This document shows, piece by piece, positions 1 to 5,289 of a stretch of DNA of 12,493 nt. The notes below the pieces were generated by a model that was not told the origin of the DNA, did no database searches, and was given only the letters and a program-made list of their open reading frames with translations. The translations under genes and the position numbers were made by a program. The stretch covers positions 1 through 12,493 of the forward strand of contig JAWRIT010000009.1 in assembly GCA_040268355.1 (NCBI GenBank). The letters are read 5' to 3'. The stretch is from UBA1367 sp040268355. GTDB taxonomy: Bacteria; Actinomycetota; Coriobacteriia; Coriobacteriales; Atopobiaceae. Numbering within the stretch: position 1 is the stretch's first letter; each line of letters begins with the position of its first letter.

Positions 1-208
1 CCCCCCCCGGCCCCTGTGGTATGCGCGGACGGGGCGCCGAGACACGGGACTTGAGGGCGTGAGGCAGAAGGCGCGGCCCTCTGCCCGCACCGCTGGCACA
101 TGGCGGTCCCTACGGTGTTCGAACTGCGACCTTTGGGTATACTTCCACTGTTGCGTTCGCGCACGTTCTTTGACACTCGCATGGTGGATAAGCTCTCCAC
201 TCTCGTAT
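1..208. other. Intergenic region upstream of ssrA
   Basis: I see no convincing gene in these 208 bases. Reading frames that cross it run on into the tmRNA and show no recognisable protein. There is a GC-rich imperfect hairpin at 62-84 (GGCAGAAGG / CCCTCTGCC, one mismatch, five-base loop) without a T-tract. The first bases are a run of eight C. Any upstream gene would lie outside the window. Confidence 0.5.
138..194 (+). promoter_or_regulatory. Possible ssrA promoter elements
   Basis: Two candidates precede ssrA and neither is complete. TATACT at 138-143 is a good -10 hexamer but has only a weak -35 above it. It would give a leader of about 60 nt to be removed by RNase P. TTGACA at 170-175 is a perfect -35, but the nearest TANNNT hexamer (TAAGCT, 189-194) is only 13 bases away, too close for normal spacing. 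One of these probably belongs to the real promoter. The sequence does not decide which. Confidence 0.25.
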
Positions 209-574
209 GGGGGTGACTGGTTTCGACAGGGTTGCTCTGAGGTGGGCAGCAGGCCGTGGTCTCCTCGCCACGTTAAACAGGGGTACCGTCAAATTGAATT
301 GACGACAACTACGCTTCTGAGCCTCTGGCTCTCGCCGCTTAATTAACAGCCGGCGCGTCTAACCGGGGATTTCCCTCGTTCCCGGGGCGACGTCATTTGA
401 GAGGGATGCCCCTGCGGACGTAGCTGGTATGCCGCAGGGTAAGACCGAACCAGCTAGGACGCCGAACGCGGGTCACCACGTGCGACGCGTCCGAATGCCA
501 AGTGGTGACTGAGCCTGGAGACACCTGCCAGGGGGCGGTTCTGGACCGGAGTTCGATTCTCCGCACCTCCACCA
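209..574 (+). ncRNA. ssrA: tmRNA (transfer-messenger RNA)
   Basis: This RNA rescues ribosomes stalled on broken mRNAs. It acts first as alanyl-tRNA and then as a template for a degradation tag, together with SmpB. The 5' end reads GGGGGTGACTGGTTTCGACA, the near-universal tmRNA start. The 3' end carries a T-arm with GTTCGATTC followed by CACCTCC, A and an encoded CCA. The acceptor arms GGGGGTG (209-215) and CACCTCC (564-570) pair over seven positions with a G3-U70 wobble, the identity element for alanyl-tRNA synthetase. The tag reading frame runs from 301 to TAA at 340-342 and encodes DDNYASEPLALAA, ending in the usual LAA-type protease signal. An in-frame TGA at 295-297 limits any earlier resume codon to 298. 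A second TAA-type stop context (TTAA) follows. Length of 366 nt is normal for the family. A strong terminator follows at 627. Confidence 0.97.
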
Positions 575-626
575 TACGCGAACGCGTCAGGCTCCCTCAC
601 GAGGGGAGTTGACGCTCATGTTGATT

Positions 627-657
627 CGAGAGCCGCCCGGTGCGGCTCTCGTTTTTT
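627..657 (+). terminator. Intrinsic terminator of ssrA
   Basis: A perfect 10-bp stem, CGAGAGCCGC (627-636) with GCGGCTCTCG (642-651), closes the five-base loop CCGGT and is followed at once by six T (652-657). It lies 52 bases after the tmRNA CCA end, leaving a 3' trailer to be trimmed. Confidence 0.93.
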
Positions 658-840
658 GTGCCCACAGGGGCCTCGTGGAGCGCTGGACCCGATGCGTCGC
701 AAGTGCCCGGAGCACCAAGGCCGTGACCTTTGCCAGCCCGATGTAAAAACATTTTGACGGCCCATTCGTGCGATGGAAAAGCAGCTTGATAGATTTCTCA
801 GCTGGCTTCCCATACGATTCGGGTAGCGGAGGTGATGGTC

Positions 841-1488
841 GTGGAAGTAGATATCGCGAGCAAGATCCGGAACGCCCGGAAGGAATGCGGACTGACGCAG
901 GAGCAGGCGGCAGATCTGCTGGGTGTCAGCAGACAGACTATCTCCAACTGGGAAAACGAGAAGACGTATCCGGATATTATCAGCGTCATCAAGATGAGCG
1001 AGCGCTACGACGTCTCCCTTGACTACCTGTTGAAAGGAGAGCGGCCCATGAGCGATTACTATGACTACCTTGAGGAAAGCACCAATGTCGTGAAGAGCAA
1101 CGAGCGGAAGTCAAAGATCATGGTCGTAATGTCCTACCTGGTCGTGTGGGCGATTGCGATGATCGCGTTCTGGTCCGATACGGAGTCTTCCGATGCCATG
1201 GGCTATGCCATCCTATACCTGTGGCTCATCCTGCCGGTCACGACCTTCGTCGTCTCTCTGATCATCGGAAGGCGCGACTATTGGGGAAGCCGAAAGTGGA
1301 TAGCTGCCCTGGTTTTGGGCGTCATGTATATGCTCTCGGCGTACGGAACGTTCAGCCTGGCCAACAACATCTATGCGCACCACATCAATCCGCCGGATTG
1401 GGAGATGATTGCCGTCGGGGGCGCCATTTCGCTGCTTGGCCTGCTTATTGGGCACCTCACCAGGAGAAAGGCAAAGGCTGCCGACTGA
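841..1488 (+). CDS. XRE-family HTH regulator with C-terminal membrane domain
   Basis: The product has 215 residues. Residues 5-64 form a Cro/C1-type helix-turn-helix: I-KIRNARKECGLTQEQAA, then LGVSRQTISNWENEKTYPD with the recognition helix around 29-38, and a closing L-DYLLKG. A charged linker (65-92) leads to four hydrophobic spans at about 93-111, 120-142, 152-174 and 188-206, so the DNA-binding domain is tethered to the cytoplasmic face of the membrane. This architecture is common in Bacillota and Coriobacteriia. Its targets and signal are not known, and nothing here indicates them. I chose the GTG at 841 because GGAGG at 828-832 is eight bases before it. The GTG at 832 and ATG at 835 would overlap or abut that Shine-Dalgarno. 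The gene stands alone, 350 bases from ssrA's stem end and over 1 kb from the next gene. The stop codon is inside an inverted repeat. Confidence 0.9.
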   Translation: MEVDIASKIRNARKECGLTQEQAADLLGVSRQTISNWENEKTYPDIISVIKMSERYDVSLDYLLKGERPMSDYYDYLEESTNVVKSNERKSKIMVVMSYLVVWAIAMIAFWSDTESSDAMGYAILYLWLILPVTTFVVSLIIGRRDYWGSRKWIAALVLGVMYMLSAYGTFSLANNIYAHHINPPDWEMIAVGGAISLLGLLIGHLTRRKAKAAD

Positions 1489-1513
1489 GGTAGGCCGCAC
1501 GCCTCAGTCGGCA
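1479..1513 (+). terminator. Inverted repeat spanning the HTH gene stop codon
   Basis: TGCCGACTGAGG (1479-1490) is perfectly complementary to CCTCAGTCGGCA (1502-1513), giving a 12-bp stem with an 11-base loop. The TGA stop (1486-1488) lies in the left arm. No T-tract follows, so this is either a non-canonical terminator or a 3'-end stabilising hairpin. Confidence 0.5.
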
Positions 1514-2035
1514 TTGGACCATGCTCTTAGCCCGCACTACCAAGCGCCGAGCATTGGCGTTGCGCTGGTAAGCGGATACGGTTTCCGGACGTTTGGACGC
1601 CGCGGACACTGAGTGATTGGGTGCCGCGCCTTCAATGACGCCTCCTGTTTTGCGTGGCCGATAGACCTCTCCGTATGATCGCTGCTTGTCCGAGATACGC
1701 TCCCCGTATCGATTGCCTTGAATGGTCTAGGAGGCGATTTTCGGCAGCGCACAGGAGGCGATTTGCGCCCTTCTGGGTGGCCCCAATGACAAATGCCACA
1801 CCATGGATGCTTCTCGGGCCTTGTAGCGCCTCTCAGGGATTTGCCCAGCTAGATGATCGAGTTTCAGTAGCCAGTCGCGCATGGACGGGACTCGGTTTCC
1901 CACGGTGGAAAAACGAGCCTCGAAGAGGCGCAGGTCAGAGACCTCAAAATCCGATGTCTTTCCGGCACGCGGCGGACATGGCACTCCTCCGCACCCTTCC
2001 CCACCTCGTGCTTTGTGGGCGCACATTGTGCCCAT
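1514..2035. other. Non-coding stretch with short repeats
   Basis: I find no frame here with a credible start site and protein-like composition. The open frames on both strands are rich in R, P, S and C, as expected of high-GC noise, and overlap each other. Small structures include GATACG/CGTATC (1694-1710), GCCTC-GAA-GAGGC (about 1918-1930, followed on the minus strand by TCGTTTTT, a weak minus-strand terminator shape) and AGGTC-AGA-GACCT just after it. The 12-base direct repeat described separately is also here. The stretch may be decayed sequence. Confidence 0.5.
1729..1764. repeat. Direct repeat pair AGGAGGCGATTT
   Basis: AGGAGGCGATTT occurs at 1729-1740 and again at 1753-1764, a period of 24 bases. 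The core AGGAGGCG also occurs on the opposite strand at 1638-1645. Three copies within 130 bases of non-coding DNA suggest a small intergenic repeat or a protein-binding cluster. Two units are too few to call a class. Confidence 0.45.
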
Positions 2036-2160
2036 TGGCGGTATCGGGCCGCAAAATACGGCCCCTTATCGACTTTTTAATTTAGAATATGATCTAGTAT
2101 CCTGCGGTTTTGTAATTGAGATAGAAGATAACAGGCCGTTTTTTGCGGCGCTGATCGCCA
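2036..2160. mobile_element. MITE-like inverted-repeat element with AT-rich core
   Basis: The left arm (2036-2070) and the right arm (2127-2160) are imperfect inverted copies of one another. Read on the minus strand the left arm gives GATAAGG, GGCCGTATTTTGCGGC, then GAT and CGCCA. The right arm gives GATAACA, GGCCGTTTTTTGCGGC, then TGAT and CGCCA. The 15-base centre GCCGT-TTTTGCGGC differs at one position. The 56 bases between the arms are strikingly AT-rich for this genome (TTTTTAATTTAGAATATGA is part of it). No gene lies inside. A miniature transposable element or a paired regulatory structure would both fit. I see no clear target-site duplication. Confidence 0.4.
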
Positions 2161-2579
2161 GATCGCTCCTTTGCCTACCATCTCAGGAGTCACCCCTGAG
2201 CGGAATTGCCGTCACCACGAACTCCAGCGGATCTTCTTCGGCGACATCAGACGACCCTCCTTCCCGATGCTCCCCGAAGGACCTCGCTCGTCGTTGAGGG
2301 TGGCACGCGTCACGCGATAGGTGTCGGTAGCCGTACCCTTGCTGGCAGGAAAGGGGCAGGAAGGATCGACGTGCTAAGCGCCGTGCGCACGGGGCTTGAA
2401 ATTCGCTTGCCGTCGACCCCAGTACACGGACGTTGCGCCTTGCCATATGACACGCCCTGTCCCCGGAGGAAGGGAGCCGGCTTTACCGCACGCTCGAGGC
2501 GCCCACAAACGGACAAGAAGCGCTGTAATAGAGGAGATCAAGCAAAAGGGCCAAACCACGGTTTGGAAGAGGGCACAAG
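2161..2579. other. Non-coding stretch upstream of the GNAT gene
   Basis: There is no convincing gene. A hairpin CTCAGG/CCTGAG lies at 2182-2200. On the minus strand AAGGAGG precedes a tiny frame MSPKKIRWSSW at about 2247-2212, too short to call. I could not find a clear -35/-10 pair for the downstream acetyltransferase. Confidence 0.45.
2551..2566 (+). promoter_or_regulatory. Hairpin abutting the GNAT ribosome-binding site
   Basis: CCAAAC (2551-2556) pairs with GTTTGG (2561-2566) around the loop CACG. The right arm shares its last two bases with the Shine-Dalgarno GGAAGAGGG (2565-2573), which is six bases from the ATG. The stem could modestly affect translation. It may also be chance. Confidence 0.3.
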
Positions 2580-3077
2580 ATGCACCTACGACCCTATGTC
2601 AAAGACGACGCGCCCATCATATGCACTTGGATAGAGACCGAGGAAGAGCTCTACCGATGGTCCGCAGATAGATTCGGCACGTTTCCGCTGCGCGCGGAAG
2701 ACCTAGAGGAAAACTATGCCCGACAGGCAAAAGAAGGCCGCTTCCATCCCCTGACCGCTATTGATGGCGAAGGGAACGTAATCGGGCATTTTGTCATCAG
2801 GCATCCCAGGGCAAATGACGAGAGTTCCGTACGGTTCGGGTTTATCATCGTGGACCCAAAGGCCCGAGGCAAAGGCTACGGGAAGGCGCTGCTTCTGCAT
2901 GGGATTCGATACGCACGGGAAGCGCTAGGCGCCAACCGGGTCGAACTGAGCGTTTTCGCAAACAACGACAGCACACGTCGTTGTTATGAGGCGGTGGGTT
3001 TTAGGCAGTACAACGAACGGGAGCGCGAGCTGCCAATCGGCACCTGGACCTGCAGAGACATGGAAATCCGTCTGTGA
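2580..3077 (+). CDS. GNAT family N-acetyltransferase
   Basis: The product has 165 residues, normal for a single-domain Gcn5-related acetyltransferase that transfers the acetyl group of acetyl-CoA to an amine. Motif A is clear at about 92-105 (DP-ARGKGYGKALL), containing the R-G-K-G-Y-G pyrophosphate-binding loop. The beta-strand before it is SSVRFGFIIVD. Motif B is at 129-141, where ND-STRRCYEAVGF matches the N..A..LYEKLGF pattern. The N-terminal LRPYVKDDAPIICTWIETEEEL resembles RimJ/RimL-type and Acetyltransf_3 proteins. The substrate cannot be told from sequence. The ATG at 2580 has GGAAGAGGG six bases upstream. The gene is apparently monocistronic and ends within a strong hairpin followed by a terminator. 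Confidence 0.93.
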   Translation: MHLRPYVKDDAPIICTWIETEEELYRWSADRFGTFPLRAEDLEENYARQAKEGRFHPLTAIDGEGNVIGHFVIRHPRANDESSVRFGFIIVDPKARGKGYGKALLLHGIRYAREALGANRVELSVFANNDSTRRCYEAVGFRQYNERERELPIGTWTCRDMEIRL

Positions 3078-3126
3078 TCACACAGAGCGGATTTCCATGC
3101 GCATCGTACCGATGCTTTCTTGTTGT
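3059..3126 (+). terminator. Double-hairpin terminator of the GNAT gene
   Basis: A long stem pairs 3059-3076 with 3081-3099 (18 bp, one bulged G at 3087, loop ATCA) and contains the TGA stop codon at its tip. Immediately after it, GCATCG (3101-3106) pairs with CGATGC (3110-3115) over the loop TAC and is followed by TTTCTTGTTGT. The second hairpin is the intrinsic terminator. The first probably protects the 3' end. Confidence 0.75.
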
Positions 3127-3187
3127 ATGTGAAAGGTGGGATGTCCGCGCAGGCCGCGCCCGAAGACCTAGACCTACGCGGATCCCC

Positions 3188-3874
3188 TCAGGCCATGACG
3201 AACTGAGCCAACGCAATAAGCCAGAGATGCAGCGGGTAGAACACGTAGAAGAAATACTTTGACGCCCGCGTCTTGATCCCCTCCTCGTGGTTGTACAGCA
3301 TCAGAAGCGGAATGACGGTGATGAACATAAAGTCGCAGTTCATCAGGAGGAACTGCGGCGCTCCCACTCCGAACAAGAGAAGATAGACCGCCCCGCTCAG
3401 AACAAGGTAGGAGAGGTACTGCGGAACCGGACGATCCCAGAAGACATAGGTCAGCATCATGAAGGGAACGACCACGTACCCTCCTTCCACCATAAACGAC
3501 GCCGCCAGCGCCACCACACCGAGCAGGACCTTCGCGACCCGATTGTCAACATACTTCAGGGCGGCCAGCGCACTCAGCCCCAACGCGAGCGTCAGGAAGA
3601 TATTGTTGTCCACCATGACGCCCCGTGAAGCGAAGAGATGATTGAGCACCGAATTCCCTGCGAACATGACCGCCGCACAGGCGTACATCCTGCCGATGTA
3701 CTTCTTCGCGTCCCTGGTGTACAGAAACCCCTCGACCGCCAGATAGGCGAATCCAACGCTGACGAATCGCGTGATGATGTGAGCGTAATTCCCGATGCCA
3801 GGTGGCAGGAACATATACACGTGGTCGAAGATCATGAACACAACCAACAGCAGCTTGAATTTGAATCTGTCCAT
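3188..3874 (-). CDS. TraX family membrane protein
   Basis: The product has 228 residues and about seven or eight hydrophobic spans. The opening MDRFKFKLLLVVFMIFDHV matches the start of TraX-family proteins (Pfam TraX), where a short basic N-terminus leads into a first helix ending in M-x-x-D-H. The family is named after the F-plasmid protein that N-acetylates pilin, and it resembles membrane acyltransferases. Most chromosomal homologues in Gram-positives have unknown substrates. No pilin or conjugation gene is present here, so a role in conjugation is not supported. I chose the ATG at 3874 because AGGAGG (3882-3887) lies seven bases upstream. The frame stays open for 23 more codons, but that extension would read through the ribosome-binding site. 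The gene stands alone between two terminators, convergent with the GNAT gene. Confidence 0.82.
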   Translation of the reverse strand: MDRFKFKLLLVVFMIFDHVYMFLPPGIGNYAHIITRFVSVGFAYLAVEGFLYTRDAKKYIGRMYACAAVMFAGNSVLNHLFASRGVMVDNNIFLTLALGLSALAALKYVDNRVAKVLLGVVALAASFMVEGGYVVVPFMMLTYVFWDRPVPQYLSYLVLSGAVYLLLFGVGAPQFLLMNCDFMFITVIPLLMLYNHEEGIKTRASKYFFYVFYPLHLWLIALAQFVMA

Positions 3875-3898
3875 TTGTCTGCCTCCTTCTCTGTGCTC

Positions 3899-3964
3899 AG
3901 CATACGGAAGAGCCTGCGGCAGAGAAATCGATGCGGGTGACAATGAGGTGACAACCCCGTCACC
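3899..3964 (-). promoter_or_regulatory. Candidate promoter and repeat operator of the TraX gene
   Basis: On the minus strand TATGCT (3904-3899) is a plausible -10 about 25 bases before the start codon, with a poor -35. Upstream, GGTGACAA occurs twice (3936-3943 and 3947-3954, 11-base period, one helical turn). The second copy forms an inverted repeat GGTGAC-N6-GTCACC (3947-3964). The arrangement suggests a regulator-binding site on one DNA face. Confidence 0.35.
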
Positions 3965-4005
3965 TTGGAAGACGAGCAGAGATCACTCCCTACCAAAGGG
4001 GCAGC

Positions 4006-4045
4006 AAAGAGGCCCTGGGGTCCACTCGGATCCCAGGGCCTCTTT
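4006..4045 (-). terminator. Terminator of the ArsR-SdpI operon
   Basis: An 18-bp stem pairs 4006-4023 with 4028-4045 around the loop ACTC. It has one G-U pair and outer arms AAAGAGGCCCTGGG/CCCAGGGCCTCTTT. Because the arms end in AAAG/CTTT, a short T-stretch follows the stem on either strand. It lies 50 bases after the SdpI stop codon and isolates the operon from the TraX gene. Confidence 0.85.
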
Positions 4046-4094
4046 GAGCAGCCGTCAAGCCGAAAGACGCCTCACCAAAGGCTGTACCTCTAAC

Positions 4095-4745
4095 TTAGCG
4101 CTTGCGTACCCGGTGGTAGTACCAGGCGGAATACGCAATGGGCACAAGGACGGCAACCACCGTCGCGACGCCCAGCACGGTGATGTTTCGCAGGGACGCG
4201 ACCACGCTGACGCAGGAGACGAGTCCCGCCGCGACCCACAGGGGCCCAGCGAGACGATGCGTCCTGCGCCAGGTCTCCTCGTCAGAGAGCGTCCAGGGCA
4301 CCTTGATGCCAATAGTGCTGTTCTGTCGGCATTTAGGCAGGTAGTTTCCAATGACAATGAACACCACCCCCATAAGCGCAAGGGAGACGCCGCCCACGTC
4401 GACCGGATGGCCGAGCGCCATGAGGTACGTCACGGACGCCACCACGATCCCAATCACGGGTGTGATCCACAGAACAAGGCCGTTGAGCGCCCCGCCCGCG
4501 CGGCCATGGCGTGGGTCGAGCGAGGTGCCAAAGACGCATCCCAGGTGCAACGCCAGCATGAACAGCGGCATGCCGAACACCACAAAGGGCTTGCTGGACC
4601 ATCCGTTCGGCTCGTTGCTAAATCCCCAGTGCGTCGGCATGACCTGCGGCAGCCTCCCCCACAAGAGCACGCCCGCTATCATGGGAAGCAGGATGATCAC
4701 CGAGGTCAGAATGATCGTTTTCTTCTTCTGAAGCATCTTACTCAT
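4095..4745 (-). CDS. SdpI family membrane protein
   Basis: The product has 216 residues and about six membrane spans. An N-terminal DUF1648-type segment carries LPQVMPTHWGFSNEPNGW (32-49). The family signature follows at 133-166, where GNYLPKCRQNSTIGIKVPW and TLSDEETWRRTHR match the SdpI pattern GNYMPK-N--GIRTPWTLS-E-VW-KTHR. In Bacillus subtilis, SdpI protects the cell against the SdpC cannibalism toxin and sequesters the repressor SdpR at the membrane. Many homologues elsewhere have no linked toxin, as here. The start codon lies within the end of the ArsR gene (8-base overlap through GATGAGTAA), so translation is coupled. The function is probably envelope protection or signal-dependent derepression. 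The exact ligand is unknown. Confidence 0.9.
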   Translation of the reverse strand: MSKMLQKKKTIILTSVIILLPMIAGVLLWGRLPQVMPTHWGFSNEPNGWSSKPFVVFGMPLFMLALHLGCVFGTSLDPRHGRAGGALNGLVLWITPVIGIVVASVTYLMALGHPVDVGGVSLALMGVVFIVIGNYLPKCRQNSTIGIKVPWTLSDEETWRRTHRLAGPLWVAAGLVSCVSVVASLRNITVLGVATVVAVLVPIAYSAWYYHRVRKR

Positions 4746-5004
4746 CGCCTTTCAGGCTTGCTATCCACTGCATCACGTCCTCAAGGACGGATGTGTTCAG
4801 CTCGTAGTACACGTAGTTCTTCTCGCGGGACTCAATGACCAAATCCGCCCGTTTGAGCACCTTGAGATGGTAGGAGATGCTCGCAGCGGTCAGGTCGAAG
4901 TGCGAGGCGATCTCTCCGGCCGCCATGCGTCCGTCTCGAAGCAGCGTGATGATCTGTCTGCGTGCCGGGTCAGAGAGCGCCTTGAACGTCTCACCGAAAG
5001 CCAT
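4738..5004 (-). CDS. ArsR-family repressor, SdpR-like
   Basis: The product has 88 residues, a minimal winged helix-turn-helix. FKALSDPARRQIITLLRDG (7-25) is the ArsR signature. LTAASISYHLKVLKRADLV (38-56) is the recognition helix region, and the wing REKNYVYYELN follows. The metal-binding CxC of ArsR/SmtB is absent, as in the SdpR autorepressor group, whose members are inactivated through the SdpI membrane protein. I chose the ATG at 5004 because GGGAGG lies seven bases upstream. An in-frame extension of 30 codons would read through that site and the promoter-proximal operator. It is the first gene of a two-gene operon with the SdpI gene and is probably autoregulated through the palindromes at 5042 and 5098. 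Confidence 0.92.
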   Translation of the reverse strand: MAFGETFKALSDPARRQIITLLRDGRMAAGEIASHFDLTAASISYHLKVLKRADLVIESREKNYVYYELNTSVLEDVMQWIASLKGDE

Positions 5005-5041
5005 GTGCCCACCTCCCTTGTCCCTGTGGGGTCGCATCGAT

Positions 5042-5065
5042 CTATTTAGATGTTCTTCTAAATAG
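5042..5065. promoter_or_regulatory. Operator 1 of the ArsR-SdpI operon
   Basis: TATTTAGA (5043-5050), six bases, TCTAAATA (5057-5064), with one further C/G pair outside. It lies directly downstream of the -10 hexamer, over the expected transcription start and leader. A bound repressor would block initiation or escape. The arms and spacer length are identical to operator 2. Confidence 0.8.
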
Positions 5066-5066
5066 G

Positions 5067-5094
5067 ATCTTACCGAGACAGGCTTCCCTGTCAA
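5067..5094 (-). promoter_or_regulatory. Sigma-A-type promoter of the ArsR-SdpI operon
   Basis: On the minus strand a perfect -35 TTGACA (5094-5089), a 16-base spacer and the -10 TAAGAT (5072-5067) precede the ArsR gene by about 60 bases. This is the best promoter in the window. It lies exactly between the two operators. Confidence 0.8.
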
Positions 5095-5097
5095 GAG

Positions 5098-5119
5098 TAT
5101 TTAGAGAACTCTCTAAATA
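5098..5119. promoter_or_regulatory. Operator 2 of the ArsR-SdpI operon
   Basis: TATTTAGA (5098-5105), six bases, TCTAAATA (5112-5119), just upstream of the -35. An inner G/C pair extends the palindrome. Its centre is 55 bases from that of operator 1, about 5.2 helical turns. Confidence 0.8.
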
Positions 5120-5173
5120 GATCTCGGCCGCACCTCAAACGTGCAGATGCGCCCTGACGCCCTTGGAAGCGGG

Positions 5174-5237
5174 ACGGCACGACACACAAGTGCCTCTTCC
5201 CCCGTGCCGTGACACATAGGTGCCTCTTCCCCCGTGC
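5174..5237. repeat. Tandem intergenic repeat, 30-base period, REP-like
   Basis: Two 27-base units at 5181-5207 and 5211-5237 differ at two positions. Both share GTGCCTCTTCCCCCGTGC, after GACACACAA in the first and GACACATAG in the second. The first unit is enclosed by ACGGCAC (5174-5180) and GTGCCGT (5204-5210), so the block can fold. On the minus strand it reads GGGGGAAGAGGCACCTATG, which resembles the GGGGACAGGCACCT type of intergenic repeat seen in many genomes. It lies downstream of the transporter gene. Confidence 0.6.
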
Positions 5238-5289
5238 ACCAGCGAGCCGCACGTTACGGCCGCCGCGGGCGTCCCGACAACGCCCCTCG

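Noticed and set aside
832..840. GTG at 832 or ATG at 835 as start of the HTH gene
   Set aside because: Both lie on or next to the GGAGG Shine-Dalgarno (828-832). The GTG at 841 has proper spacing.
1537..2446. Minus-strand frames at 1537-1752, 1727-2035 and 2183-2446, and plus-strand frames at 1654-2085 and 2206-2634
   Set aside because: They overlap one another on both strands, lack good ribosome-binding sites, and are low in hydrophobic periodicity. I recognise no family.
3875..3943. N-terminal extension of the TraX-like protein
   Set aside because: It covers the AGGAGG ribosome-binding site and adds a non-hydrophobic segment absent from the family.
5005..5094. N-terminal extension of the ArsR protein
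   Set aside because: It would translate through the strong Shine-Dalgarno, operator 1 and the -10 region. The homologous core begins at the ATG at 5004.
209..5120. Genomic island integrated at the 3' end of ssrA
   Set aside because: No integrase gene is present, and I could not find a second copy of the ssrA 3' end (GTTCGATTCTCCGCACCTCC) in the window. The accessory look alone is not enough.
5181..5237. CRISPR array
   Set aside because: There are only two units with a three-base gap and no unique spacers, and no cas genes.
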